A DNA stretch of 64,000 nt from Auanema rhodensis (GCA_964057225.1 OZ059894.1:14394131-14458130), one strand, 5' to 3'. Counted from the first letter of the stretch, positions 17,455 through 30,499 are shown. The notes: generated from the letters alone by a model not told the origin. Numbers and translations: made by a program.

Positions 17455-18195
17455 TAGTTATGTATATTTCTTCTTTCTATGTATATAGTTAGTTAAAAGA
17501 TATATTTATATTTATATATTATGTATATACTACGAACTAAGTATTTCTATACTTTCATTAACTTTTTGTTTTGTATTTGACGTCAGGTAAAACATGTTAA
17601 AGACCGGAATCGTAGAAGGAATATTACATGTAATAAAACAAATAACTAATATGATTTCTTCCCAAATTTTACACGTAATTAACTTCTATTCGGAAATCTT
17701 TTATTACTTTGATAACTACATTGTTTCACAAAAATTATGGCTGGAATTTCATAAAAACAATATTCGCCTCAAACACAAGAACTAAGGGAAAAGCCAGATA
17801 CTCCAACCGGAGAAACCATTCTCTGTCTGCTTTCGTATTCCTTTTTCTCTTATTTCTTATTTCGAAACGAAATAACTCTAGAGTACCGTGTAGATGACGT
17901 GCCGACGACGCATTCTATAGCCTAAGGCGTACTTCTGATGACTTGTCTTTGTAGCTAACCAGATTGGTTATGACATGTCTATGACCCTATTGGATTTTCT
18001 AGCTAACATCTTCTGCTCTATTTTTTTGTAAAAGAAAATTGTTTTTCTATCTTGAATCTTATTTTATTTATATATATACACCTTAAAAATTTTCAAAAAA
18101 GGTCAATAAAACATTTTTTTTTCAATTTTAGTTTGTATTTCTCAAGTATAGCTTTTTACCTTCTCTCTACTTTCTTTATACCTTATTCTCCCTCT

Positions 18196-18222
18196 CTCCT
18201 TCTCTCTCTCTCTCTCTCTCTC
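18196..18222. repeat. CT microsatellite
   Basis: Short (CT)n run. Confidence 0.8.
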
Positions 18223-18650
18223 CCATTTTCCCCCTCTTTCTATCTTTTCTTGTTTCTCTTTTCTCTCAATCTATCAATCTAACTCTCTTTTAGTTCTTAC
18301 TTATTCTTGTCAAGTTTCAGATGAATAATGGAAAATGATACTTTTTATGCGAATTTTGATTAGAAATATCATAAAGATGATTAAAACATCGGAACATTAT
18401 AGACATATAAGTTTGTTCCCGATGATCGTTGCATTGGTATATATTTCATTTTCATTCAATGATCTGTCCTCCCACGTTCATCCACCTCCTTGCTTAATTC
18501 ATTACTTTCTCAACTGCTCACACTTACTTACTCCGTGAACTTTGACGTAAATCCCATTTATTTTTCAGTTTTAGGTAATGAAACAAGTATGGATCGGTTG
18601 TTTAAATTCATTTTTATAATAATTTAATTCTTTTTCTAATAAAATACAAA

Positions 18651-18698
18651 ATATATATAATATATATAATATAATATATAAATTATATATATAGTTAT
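18651..18698. repeat. AT-rich simple repeat
   Basis: TATATAATATATAAT-type tract. Confidence 0.75.
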
Positions 18699-20919
18699 CT
18701 TTAAATTTTATTTATTAAATACTATATTTCAAGTTTATTTTCCTCCTGTTTCTGTTCTACCTACATACATATATGCACATATGATTTCTCAATGTTGTTT
18801 TACTACTTAATTTTCATCTTTAAAGCAAAATTATTTCTTAAAACATTAACATATTCAACAAAATTTTCAGTCTTAATAAGCTTAAAAAGTTCGAAACCTA
18901 TATACTATCTAACTTTATTATATATTCCGAATTTTCATCAGTTTTTCACAATGTGAACTCAATAAAATCAATTTAGGAACTTATTAAGATCTGCTATTTT
19001 GATTAATTATGTCCTCGTCTCATCCTTGTTTTGCCCATCTATGGAGGCTATCTTACTTTCTCATAACCTCAACAGCTTCATTCATACATGCAAGTAATGA
19101 AAGTATTAGAATTACAGATAAAAAAACACTTTTCTCCTTTATGTCTTTGACGTCAAGAAAAATATTATTATTTCTACTGATACTGATCCAAACTTCATAA
19201 TAGCATGCTATATACGTATACTACTTGCTTCCTTCCGTCATGTACCTATCTTTCCTGTTTCAGAAAAGATTTCCAGTTTAAATTCCAGGAAAATAAATGA
19301 TCGAGAGTAGTAAAATCACAAAACAATGTTAAATAAAAAAAAACTTTGCCCAAAAATATTCATGATTACATATTAATCCGCTTGCATATCAGATTAATTT
19401 TACGTTATCCATTATATTCTAAACCATTTCGTCTTTTTTTTTATTCGAATCCTCGTTAAAACAATCATTTTTTATGTGGCAATGGATTTAAATAAGCCGT
19501 TTAATGCTTGCAGAATTCACGAAAATAAACTGATCCCTGAAGTTCAAAATCAACTTTTTGCTCTAAACAATGCTGAAGCGTTCAAGAAATTTTACCTTTT
19601 CAGTTGATCTATATATGTATATATTATTACGTCAAATGTGTTAAAGCTCAATTAGGACCTATAATTATATTTTCACAACATATTCCGTTTTCTTCTATAT
19701 TTCGGATACCAATTTTTATGCGTCAACTCAATTTGATTCCTAATATTTCAACCAACTCTATAATCTAGAGTAGTGAATAGCCAGCTTTCTATTTCGAATA
19801 ATCTATACAATATACTTCTTAGTATAGATTTTAAAAATTTTAACCTGTTTTTGAATTGAACATCTGAAACAAGTTCTGCTACTCGTTCAAGCTTTTAAGC
19901 TTATCATGATAGTCTTTCGTAATATATTCTCATGTTATTGGTCCTTACCACTTCATACAAACTAAAGTATAGATAGAGATCACATATTTATAGGTTTAGG
20001 ATGTTCTTTCACATATCAAGAGATCGTACAGCACACTATGCCATGCTTTCATGCGCATATGCTACTAAAATTGATGCTTTGATCAGCTAAGACCTTCGTG
20101 TTCCAAAGATGAAAGAGTGTTTTGAATTACCTTTAATGGGTCTCATCTTTGCTTAGCCATTTATATCGCTTTATGTTCTACATCTAGCAAAAAAGCAAAA
20201 ATAGAAAGAGAGAATTCGAAGGAGAGAGGGAGAGCGAGGAGGAAGCTTTCAAGGTTTACATTCATCTCCCTGCTAGCCCCATCCTATCAGCCCTTCCACC
20301 CTCACATGCTTTAGAGCATTATAACTCCAATTATATACATTAACACATAGCGTCATATCTTAATTGAGAATTTCTTAGTTATAATCAATCTATGTTATCT
20401 TCTATTTCAATTTTCTGTGAATTTTTACATCATTCATTTCTTGTTTCCATGGATTTTTCATCAGTCAGCCGAAATATGCGTTTAAGTGTTTGTTTCTTCG
20501 ATTATTGCTTTGTACATTTCAATATATATGACATTATATCAGAAATTAATTGTTTTATATTCAAGCTGAAAAACTATGTTGTTCAGCCACAGTATATCAC
20601 ATCACTTTATATTTTCAGCCCTCCTCCTTTTGTCTTATCACCGGAATATTTTTCTTCTAAGAGCAACACTGTGAATATGTTAACTATTCATAAATCTTGC
20701 TCTATTAACTATATGTATATGATTAAGTACATGTTACGTGCCAAAGTTTTCACATAAATCCATGTTATTTCATTATATACCTCCAACATTAACTTCAATT
20801 CCGCCTCATCCTATTCAAGATGTTTGTTTCCTTACTATGCCTTTGTTCTCTCAAATTTTCTTACATATTACTATACATTCCGTCATTTTCTATATTTTCA
20901 TCTTGTTAAGGTATTTCCT

Positions 20920-22292
20920 ATGAGGCCGTGGAGCCATTATCTTCTAGCAGTTTTGCTGGCTGCAACTTTGCCGCATATTTACGCTTTCAGCATTCGAGAA
21001 CTTATCAAGGGGGGAGGCAAACGAGGAGATAGTTCCAGTAGGTTTTTTCAAGTGTTTTTTTATCTAAAATTCGTATTGAAACAAGAAGATTTGTTGTTGT
21101 AAAATTATGCTTTCGAAAACAATTTGATGTTTTAGCTCCTTGCCCTACTTGGCACCCATTTGAATGTCCTTCTGGAGAATGTGTTCCAATTAAATATCTC
21201 TGTGATGGATCCCCCGATTGCTCAGATGAGTACGATGAGAATAAGAGCATGTGTACTGCTGGTAAGAAGTTTTTCTGTTTAGTGCTCTCTATTAATTACT
21301 CGTTTTCTTGTTTCAAAATATATTTTTCTTATTTTCAGCCAATCGCCCACCAGTCGAAGAGACAGCAGCTTTCCTCAAAGCTTTGATGGCTGCACACGGC
21401 AAAGACTTCCTTGTTAAGGTATGTTAGATATTGCCTATATTTCGTATTTCCACTTAAAACTTTATATAATTTGTGAATATTTGTAGGTGTTTGGCCCTAA
21501 GGCTAGAGGAGAGCTTGTTGGTCTAGGCGGAGTGGATAAAGTTGCTGTAGCTTTATCGCGTAAGTGATGTTTTTACTTGCGCAAATATTTGTTAACAAGA
21601 ACAATCTCATGCTACTTATTCAAAAGAAATATTTAATTTTATTTCTTATTATTAGCCAAAAAGTTAGAATCTGAACCGTATAACGGGTACTTCTGATCTT
21701 CAATATATGTATCAGAATATTCTTTGGTACATTATCTATTCAAGTCATTTACATAAAGAAGTAGTTGTTTGTTGAGTAATACTAAAATTTAATCAGAAAT
21801 CTAAGAAATTAAGAATGATGAAAAGCATGAGATTGAAAAAAAATCTTTTAAAATTCTGGCTTTATGCTGCTGCTCTATGCTCTGCTGCAAAAGGTCATAG
21901 AAGAACATCATATGACAATTTTTATGCTTTACATTCATTCACAAAAGCATTGTGATATAATGAATAAGCTTGATAAAATCTTTGATGATTTCAGAGTCTC
22001 CTACAGCTGACATTTTCGGACAAGAAATGGGATTTACGGAAGACGAAACCAATCACATGTTGATGGTTCTCGAAGGTATCTTAAACGGATCAACAGAAGA
22101 GCTCACCAGCAATGAAGCAGCTGATTTTAAGTTCTTTGTTCAAAAGCTTCAGGTTAGTACCTAATCCCTTGCAAATATTTAGCAGTTCATGAAGAGAATT
22201 GCTCTTTATGAAAAGAAAAACACATATCTCTCATAGTTCTGTTTATGCGGAAAAAAAACGTTTTGTCATTACAGGAAACAGGCTTTTTCTAA
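20920..22292 (+). CDS. LDLa-containing neuropeptide-like precursor (prohormone-4 type)
   Basis: Secreted precursor of about 190 aa. Exons: 20920-21037, 21136-21261, 21339-21418, 21487-21559, 21995-22152, 22275-22292. Residues 1-22 form a signal peptide (MRPWSHYLLAVLLAATLPHIYA). The next residues, FSIRELIKGG, are followed by GKR, a classical amidation plus dibasic cleavage site, so an amidated decapeptide is predicted. An LDL-receptor class A module follows, with six cysteines and the DGSPDCSDEYDE calcium cage. The C-terminal part contains AAHGKDFLVKVFGPKARGEL and LGGVDKVAVAL, which resembles, from memory, the conserved tail of arthropod prohormone-4/IDLSRF-type precursors. Intron 4 is long (about 435 nt) for this window. 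The start was chosen because the signal peptide begins there; an in-frame upstream Met lies in AT-rich sequence. A polyA-like AATAAA lies near 22667. The peptide's activity is unknown. Confidence 0.82.
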
Positions 22293-22972
22293 ATAAACTG
22301 AAGACAACACACAAGAGACTGCAGCTGCTTCTGATTCATTCACGTTTATTCGCCAAAAAAAAACAATATCGGATTGTCCCTCTTCTAAAAGACGTTATTG
22401 TTATCCGTACCGCCACCTGCTACAGTTCTTCCTGTACTATCTGCTTCCATACTTTCATAACATTGATCTCTGCTATCCATCTGAAGAATCTCATTTTTTC
22501 TTCACCTTCTCTTCTCGGCCCAACATCTTCCATCCTACCGATCCGTAATTTTTCCATCACATCTTCAGCGTCACACTCTTTGTCGTTGTGGATAATGTGT
22601 GTCTACGAGTTATCGTACTAATAAACCTTCTGTTAATTAGATATAGCCTATTATTTTGTTTAATACAATAAAAATAAAAATACTAATATAATTAACTAAT
22701 AATAGAAATTATTTAACATATAATTTAAATTTATTTTCTACCATAAATACAATACTTACATCGTAATCATAACAACAATAAACGAATATTATATCAAAAA
22801 CTATATAAAGTATTACAAATGAGATTTCTTACTCAACAATATTAGTATTATAATGAACATTCAAAAACTGCGTTGTCGTAATCGTATTAGGAACGTTCAC
22901 AATATTGCAAAACAACTTCGTTTGTAATTTATTTGAGCTGTCTTATTAACTAGTAACGTCTATCTATTCGTC
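22293..22972. other. 3' flank of neuropeptide gene to tRNA
   Basis: Holds the probable 3' UTR of the LDLa precursor. An open frame across the region starts upstream of the last exon and looks spurious. The rest is AT-rich spacer. Confidence 0.5.
22667..22672 (+). terminator. Candidate polyadenylation signal
   Basis: AATAAA hexamer 375 bases after the stop of the LDLa precursor. Confidence 0.45.
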
Positions 22973-23044
22973 GGGGGTATAGCTCAGGGGTAGAGCGCTC
23001 GCTTTGCATGCGAGAAGTCTGGGGTTCGATTCCCCATACCTCCA
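22973..23044 (+). tRNA. tRNA-Ala (anticodon TGC)
   Basis: A 72-base cloverleaf, no intron. The acceptor stem pairs GGGGGTA with TACCTCC (one G-U), discriminator A. The D arm begins at AGCTC, the anticodon loop is TTTGCAT on a GCTCGC stem, and the T arm carries GGTTCGATTCC, which is also the pol III B box. The A box is TAGCTCAGGGG. A TTTT run starts about seven bases after the 3' end and can end transcription. CCA is not encoded. Confidence 0.97.
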
Positions 23045-24389
23045 GATATCTTTTGCTTTTGCTAAAAAATAATATTTTGGCGGAGAAATGTGATGTTACC
23101 TCTAGTTTATTGTATTAGATGACACATGATTCTTTAATTATATTATTTCTTAAAGCTCCTACGGTTTTTAAATTGTTGATTTCAGCTGACATTGCAACAA
23201 ATGTTTCTATTTTAAAACTTCAGAACAAATGATCCTTTTTTTCTCTACTTCCTGAAGCAGTTTTTTTTAAATTTTAAGAAGAGCAAATCGATTATCTGAA
23301 CAATGGCGGATGCACAATGGCTGTTGCCTGAGTCCAACAAATCATTGACGCATTAATCAATTGATGCGATTTTGAACTATTCCAAAGCAAAGCTGTCGAT
23401 TATTTAAATCCTTATACCCTGAAATTTGGTTCGAATAATAGTTCTATATTTGTATACTAATACTAAAATATTTAAAAATAAAATTGTTGATTCATTGCTG
23501 AATAGATATAGACAACACTATTTTGCAGTAATGTCTAATTTTTTAAATAACTCATGATCAGGTGAGACCCTTATTGTAATATTTGTAACAGCAGACCACT
23601 AGAAATATGATCCCTGTCTTATTCGGTTTTGTTTTCACTAATTACGCATTCTTTATTGAAATTCATAATCTAAAATTGCAATCCAAAGTTTATATAAAAT
23701 TTTATGTTATTTCAAGCATTATTGTCATTAAAAAAGTTCATTTTTATCTTCTTTCTGGCTTGTCACACGATATTTTTTTGAAAGTGCAGCATTACCCTCT
23801 AGTCGCAACTTAATGTTTGCTTGCCTACGTTGTCGTCATCGAAACAGTTTTTCGTCCCTTTGTTCCAATTTTGGAAGAACAAAAAGCCCCCATATCTATC
23901 AGTCAAATTCTATAATATCATTTTCATTCTCTCGCGATCTCTCTCATATGCTATGCCAAATAAGATGATACAAAGTTTTTTTGGTTGCAAATACGAAAAA
24001 GGTTTAAAATTTTCATTGTCAGGCAATTGCTTTCCAGTTCCTTAGTATGAGAGCTTCTTTGCAACCGTGACTCGAGTTTTCAAATAATCCCTTAAGGTCA
24101 ACTTCTGTTTCAAAACTGATTGTACAGTCGCTTCGTACAGTTTCCGCTCAAGTATTTGACGAAAAGAGAGCGAGAGAAGCCAGAGGAAATAGGAATAGAT
24201 ACAGAGAGGGAAGAAGATAGAGAGAGAGCAATAGCACGTGCTATCATAGAGCTGACCCATTCCTCTTATTTCTTTTCTAACCTTTCTACTCGAAGAAGAT
24301 ACCTACTAACATTTCGCTATTCCTATAATTAACCTTTCTATATTTGGAATACTCTACTTGTTATATACATTAAACATCCCTACTATTTG
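23045..24389. other. Intergenic spacer
   Basis: AT-rich, with a GA-rich stretch near 24160-24235. Short open frames lack splice partners. Nothing else recognised. Confidence 0.5.
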
Positions 24390-25487
24390 ATGGGAATGCT
24401 AAGAAGACGTCCATTTAGAACTATGTCACGAGTTGGTATAATCTACAATCTAAATGAAATCGGCACTGCTCGAATAATAGTCCATGAAGATCATTGTGCA
24501 ATTGAGGTGAACTTATGCTACAAAAATCTACTTCAACCTTTTTTAAGTACTGTAAAGATATTTTTTCATAATTTACATTACTTTGCATTTGTACTGTTCA
24601 TATGTAATCCGGTGCTTGTTTCGATGCAATGCTTCTTATCTGAAACAGTTTTCTTATCAGAAAAATGAATAAGCTCAACTATCTAAATATTATGCTGTTG
24701 ATTTATTTACGGCTTTTTGCAAATCTGACATTATTACTTACAACCATTTCATATGTTTCGATCTTTTTTTGCATGTTCTCTATTTTCAGGGAGTAGTAGA
24801 GACAAATGGGGGTGAAACCATAGCTTTGAAGGGAAGACAGAAGGTCAGCACTCCTAGTACTTCAAATAGTTCGGTATGTATGGATATTATGATAGGTACT
24901 TTCCGTTAAACTTCACAGCAGCTCTTATTCCTTAATCTTAAGTTGATGGTGAGGCCGGATCCTTGTTTGAGGTACATGACGTACAAGTAGCTTTCGAAGG
25001 AAATACTATTTCAATTGATAATCCAGCCATCAAATTCTCAACAAAGGATCGTTTAATTGGAATAAAGTATGGTTTTTTATTTCTTATATTTTGTCATATG
25101 CTATCCTACAAAAGTTTGACGACGTATGATGTGATCTGAATCACGCGCTTTCAATTGACATTAGTCACGTGCTCGTTTATTGTTGTTTCGTCATTTAATG
25201 AAATCGGTTGCATTCAAAACATGCTCGACAAGCGATGATATATTCATTTTTTCCAGAGCAGAAGTGGAAATACAACAATATCTGAGGCCAACCCTAGTTA
25301 AAGAAATAAGAGAAGTATTTGTAGGACCTATGAGGGTATGATTGCCAAATTAGAGCTAAAAACAAGATTCCACTTTTAGATACAACTCGTAGCCAACCAT
25401 ACCCCACAACTATCCGTCCGGAGAGAATCTGTATGCGAGAAAAGTGATATTCCTATTCTAGAACAGTCTGATGACTTTCTAGCCTAG
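24390..25487 (+). CDS. Unrecognised protein, 5 exons
   Basis: Exons: 24390-24506, 24790-24895 (or ending 24877), 24943-25066, 25257-25335, 25380-25487; about 177 (or 171) aa. The frame is kept through all junctions with GT-AG ends. Mixed-composition segments include VGIIYNLNEIGTARIIVHED, SLFEVHDVQVAFEGNTISID and LVKEIREVFVGPMRIQLVAN, so it looks like a real, folded, mostly beta-strand protein without a signal peptide or membrane segment. A Ser/Thr-rich loop lies at about 60-70. I do not recognise the family. A further 5' exon is possible. Its 3' end faces the SMIM12-like gene 140 bases away (convergent). The alternative donors for exon 2 change about six residues in a variable loop. Confidence 0.65.
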
Positions 25488-25627
25488 TAAGACAATTATG
25501 GAATATATACAATTATATATATATATATAAATTTTTATATCAAGTTTATAGATCAGGCAGCAAAAAATAGTGTAACACAATAACCCACAATCAAAATAGA
25601 AATGAATACAAAATAGAAATCTAAAAG

Positions 25628-25977
25628 TCAGTTCTCACGTGGTTGCAAAATATTCAAACTATTGGCTGATGCAACATCTTTCACATCAATATTTGTGGAT
25701 TCTACGTGCCTCTTAGCTCTTTGATCCTGAAGTTCAAAAAAAAAACAAATGAGAAAAATCGTAAGGTGTAGTAGTCATAACCCACTTGTATAGATGAACC
25801 AAGATATTCAATTGGTGGCCTTTGCGGCACAAACTTTCGTTCTACATAAAACCCGACAGCTCCAATAACCCCAGCAATTGGTAAGACTAAATATCTAGAG
25901 AACCTAGTACCTAAAGTAGAAGAGGGTTAAACTTTAAAACATTAAATTCCACCAAGAGCATATAGAATCGGCCACAT
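25628..25977 (-). CDS. smim12: SMIM12-like small membrane protein, 3 exons
   Basis: Exons on the minus strand: 25977-25953 (25 nt), 25910-25786, 25726-25628; 82 aa. The start MWP, the single hydrophobic segment (about residues 15-30, containing VLPIAGVIGAVGFYVE) and the following SIQDQRAKRH resemble vertebrate SMIM12 (MWP..., FPVAFVVGAVGYHLE, SISERRE). The molecular role of SMIM12 is not established as far as I know. The gene starts 271 bases from the divergent sorting nexin, so the two may share a promoter region. The first coding exon is very short, which could make automated models miss it. Confidence 0.78.
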
Positions 25978-26248
25978 ATATTTAAGTTCAACCCGAACAC
26001 CCGTTACCTGAAAACAAAAGAAGGAAAGAACATAATATAAGCATAATAAAATAGCTATTGGCGCAGAGTATACGGGATAAACTTGCTCTATTACGAAATG
26101 CACTAAGAATACGCCAGCGAACTACCCCCGTTTGTTGACTCGCTTGTAGTGTGTAACTTGGCTAACCATATTTATCGTTTAACCTTTATGTAATCATTAT
26201 AATTCAACATTATTAATTCGATTTATTTGATTGATATAGCTTTTACAG
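25978..26248. promoter_or_regulatory. Shared divergent promoter region (SMIM12-like / SNX6)
   Basis: 271 bases between two divergent ATGs. The right edge ends TTTTACAG directly before the SNX6 ATG, which looks like a trans-splice acceptor. No TATA box or other element could be assigned with confidence. Confidence 0.4.
26241..26248 (+). other. Candidate trans-splice acceptor, SNX6
   Basis: TTTTACAG ends at the base before the ATG. With no open upstream exon in frame, a spliced leader is the simplest reading. Confidence 0.45.
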
Positions 26249-28939
26249 ATGAGTGTTGGCGGAGATATTTTTAAAAATCCATTGGAGCAGCATGATGATG
26301 ATAATGTAATCAAAAAAGTTCCGCCTGCAACCATTGATATTGATATTAATGCTCCTTCTTACCCTTCATCTTCTGATACTCCCGTCAATGATCATAGAAC
26401 TGTGAGTGTTTCTTCAACTTTTTACATCAAAATACTATTTGACGAAGATTTGAATCATATTTTCTTATTGATACCTTACTTCAGCATCGAACAGAAGAAA
26501 TAAATGTGGATTTGGATTCCGACAATGCAATTCTGGTTGACATTTCGGATGCATTATCCGAAAGAGATAAAGTAAGTATTTATTTAGTTTGTTTCTTCTT
26601 ATAAACGTTTTTAAAGGTTAAATATACCGTTCATACAAAAACAACTTTAACGGATATGAAAGTTGAGTCATCAGTTGTGAGAGAGCATGAAGAATTTATT
26701 TGGTTGCACTCGGTATTGGATGAGAATGAGAAATATGCAGGTTTTATTGTAAGTTGTTATCAATGCATTCCATTATTGTGTATTATTACTAAGATTCCTC
26801 CTGCCCCACCTAAGCCAGACTTTGAAGCTTCACGAGAAAAGTTGCAAAAGCTGGGGGAAGGTGAAGCTACCATGACCAAAGAAGAGTTTCTCAAGATGAA
26901 ACAGGAATTAGAACAGTGAGGATGGCAATTATATATATATATATATATTTATTTATTTTTTTTGTAGAGATTATTTGGCGCAATTCAAAAAAACAGTTGC
27001 TATGCATGAAGTGTTCCTGCAACGTATAGCCGCTCATCCAGTCTTTCGACATGATACGAACTTTAGAATTTTTTTACAGTACGAAGATGACGTATGAGCT
27101 TCATCTAATAATTTTCCTAGAAATTCACATTTATAGCTTTCTGTTCGTGGAAAAAACAAGAAAGAAATGGTAGAATCTATTTGGAAACGATTTACTCAGT
27201 CTGCAGATGAAGTTCTCCTTTCTGGACAGGTTATTTTTTTTTGTTTTCTCGTTCGATTAACCGTTATTTTTAGAAAGACGTGGATGATTTCTTTGAGAAC
27301 GAAAGATGCTATTTGATGGAGTATAATACACATATCAAGGAAGCCGCTGTGAAAGCTGAGAAAATGGTCAGGCTTCGTAAAAGTATGTCTTATCTTTTCT
27401 AATTTTTGCTGTCTACTGAACTTTCTTTAATAAGCGGATTTCTCTTCTCAAGAAACGAATTGTCTACTGTTTTTTACTAGTAACCGGTTTTATTCTTGTC
27501 TATGATCATTGAATTTTCTCTGTCCGCCTACTTTGAAGTTGACTCTTTTCTTAATAATGATAGCAACATGCCGTTTTCAAAATTTCTCATTTATTTTCCG
27601 AACGTTACACCTTTACTCATCAATATACGTTTAGAAATTCTTCATATAAGAATGCATTCCGTATTTCAAAATTATTATTGTTTGCCCATTCCTTTCCCCT
27701 CGTATGCTTGCAAGTTTGTTGACTTTTCACTCTTAACACTGACATTGAAGCTCTTCACGAAAGCAAGTGACCTTCTGGTTTTATGCATGATTATTTTTCC
27801 TCTTTTCTTATTCGAACTTTTTTTAGATGTTGCTGATTCCTATTCCAAAATTGGCGATAATCTTGAAAGGATAGCTCGTGGAGAGCCGGACAAACTACTT
27901 GCCCGCACTTTAGCTAGAAGTTCCGACTCTATGGCGAAGCTTAAAAAAGTGTGTTTTTTTATTTCAATTTTCTCGAGTAGCCCTCTTTCCTTTTTTCAGG
28001 TTGAAGCTCGTTCAGCAAATGACGAAGAGTTGAAGCTAACTGACACTTTAACTTATTTCACAAGAGACACTCAAGCAGCCAAGGTAAAATTTTCGCTCTG
28101 TTTAACTATGCTTATCAGTTGTTATTCTATATCTCAATGTTAATATTTCAAAATTGTCTAAAAAAAATTTATTTACTAATAAGTTCGGATTCTGAGGTTT
28201 TTTTTACATGATTTTCACGTGTATTCGTTTTTGTTAATACGAATGTCTGTGCCCTCTTGATAAGAGAAAAACTTCTGACGCATGCGGCGCCACTTAGCCG
28301 CTATCTGTTGTTAAGTGACATTGATCTTTAGACCGAGATTCATCTATACTAATTACTAAAATCTCATATTAGCTTAACTTTTTGACCTTATAATTCGTGT
28401 GTGCTTCAGGATCTTTTATACCGACGCATGAGATGTCTAGCAAACTATGAAGCTGCTAATAAAAATTTAGAGAGAGCTCGAGGGAAGAACAAAGATATCC
28501 CTAAGGTAGTACACTTTATGTTCCTTTTGTTCAAGAATATTACGTTGTAGGCGGAGACTGAGCAGGTGGAAGCATGTAAAAAGTTTGAGGATATCAGCAC
28601 ATTGGCGAAGACAGAATTGAAAGATTTGAAGAAAAGGAGAGTTACTGCATTTAAGAAAAATCTGCAAGATCTTGCTGATTTAGAAATTCGTCATGCTAGG
28701 GTATGTTCTTATGCGTTTCAAAGTTTTTATTGAACTTAAAAAGCCCTACATTTGATCACTTTTGTTATACTTAAACACAACCGCTTGGTCCTTTTTATGT
28801 TGCGAAATGGCAATAGCTAGTATAACGTTCAGGACAAAATGTTAAAATGAATTTTCAACATTGTCTTCAAAACACATCATTATTTCAGGCACAATTGCAA
28901 GTATTGGAGGAATCACTTGCTAAACTCAAAGAGCTGTAG
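26249..28939 (+). CDS. snx-6: Sorting nexin SNX5/SNX6 (PX-BAR), 12 exons
   Basis: Retromer-linked/ESCPE-1 sorting nexin that tubulates endosomes for recycling and retrograde traffic (family knowledge). Exons: 26249-26401, 26485-26571, 26617-26748, 26794-26915, 26968-27091, 27137-27229, 27274-27382, 27827-27948, 28000-28083, 28410-28505, 28551-28700, 28889-28939; about 440 aa, near the human SNX6 length. After an acidic N-terminus, the PX domain runs from about 75 to 215 with [17 protein letters not shown] and [10 protein letters not shown]. As in the SNX5/6 group it has the inserted helical hairpin ([13 protein letters not shown]...[14 protein letters not shown]). The BAR coiled coil includes [20 protein letters not shown] and [17 protein letters not shown]. 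The 45 and 51 nt introns (26749-26793, 27949-27999) are multiples of three without stops. Confidence 0.95.
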
Positions 28940-30499
28940 ACTTTTATATCACAGAGTTGCTAAGGGCTACAATTATTTCGTTCTTGAAGATCATAATTAT
29001 TCTCGCATATATGGTGTAGTTAACATTCCTAATATTAGCATATTTCTTTGTACAAATGTTTTTATATGTTTCCTCTGCACCCGGTTTTATGTGATATGTT
29101 TTTGTCATTCTTCGCAACCCGTTTCTTCTTAGTTAATCAGGTTTCCAAATTTCTTGTTTCATTTGACCTTTTTATGTACATTACCTATTACATATACTTG
29201 ACCTATGACAGGATACGTATAATAATGTTTGATTAAGTGTGGTTTCAAGATTTATCTGTATTTTTTCAGTTGCATTTTGCATTGACCACTACGTATCATC
29301 ACTGATATTACCCCTATCTTCCCATCCTACTTCTTTTTTTTTCCTGTCGGTTGGTGTTGGTTTTGATAGTTTGTTATGCAAATACGATTATATACCGAAC
29401 TGGCGCGGGCAGTGATGAGCTTTCTTTCTAGTCGAACAGTTTCATCGTCGACCTGCCTCTCACTAGTTCATTCATTTTTGTCTTTTTTCTGTTCTGATCT
29501 TCTATTTGTGGAAGTTGAACAAAAATCGTTGAATGTGATAACTATATATGTATACATATATTTATTAATTTATTCATCAATAATTTACCCATTTTTACTG
29601 GTGCTTTTTAAAATATCGAAGTTTTTATTATACATATTCTTTTTTATCGGTAAAATTGATTTTAATTCTCTTGTTTTTTTACAGAATGCGGTATTATAAA
29701 ACCGTGATATACCTAAAGTATAATTTAATATATAATGTAAGCTATTATCCCTTTCTTCATCCTAACATTATTGAACTATTTGCAAATAACATCTGAATTT
29801 CTATGTTCCACAATCGTATATTCTAAATTATCATTACTAAGTTCGTAAATGATATGCTGATTACGCTTTATACGCACCAAAAGTAGTTCACGTTTTTTTC
29901 ACGCAGTTTTCACGTATTGTTAAATTTTGCTTTCATTAACGTTTCTTTATCACGTGCTTTGTCTTAAGCTCATAAGTTTCAACTACTTGTTGATCTCCTG
30001 ATCTTCATGGGTTGTTGAATTGTTTAGTTTTCTTCAATTTATTTGACTTTTCGTTTTGATCAGTAAGAGAAAGAATTTGCAATTTTCTTGGATTTTGCAA
30101 TGTACAAAAACTGTCTTTAACTTTTCCAATTATATGCTCGTTCTCTTTCATGTTTTTATTTTACACATTTTTCGTTTTCTACAACAACATGGGTGCAATC
30201 GGTGGTTGTTTGAGGGCTTGCTTTGCTTTTTTCTATATCACATGTCTTGTTCTTCCTTCTTTTTTCTCTTAGTTATGCTCTGTTGACATTGTTTCTTGTC
30301 ATTATATGGTTTTAATGGAGTGGTCACGTTTTCACCTCGTGCTCATTTTGAGCTTTTCCATGTTACCAATCACATTAACACTGTAATTATAAGTTTTGTG
30401 GTTTTGTTTCATTGCTGATTTGTATTGCTCCTATCATTTTTTCGTAATGTTCTTGCTCGAGATCACGGTATTATTAATCATAATTGTATTTCCTTCAGT
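28940..30499. other. Spacer between SNX6 and OSR1 genes
   Basis: About 1.56 kb, T-rich on the plus strand. Includes the SNX6 3' UTR and the 5' flank of the kinase. Short Phe/Ile-rich frames are compositional. Confidence 0.5.
30491..30498 (+). other. Candidate trans-splice acceptor, OSR1 gene
   Basis: TCCTTCAG ends two bases before the ATG at 30500. Confidence 0.4.

Noticed and set aside
22199-22621. 140-codon frame overlapping the last exon of the LDLa precursor
   Set aside because: The true last exon is the short ETGFF end in another frame; this frame is mostly 3' UTR.
27496-27826. Frame running into SNX6 exon 8
   Set aside because: It is the intron upstream of the exon read through; the conserved protein begins at 27827.
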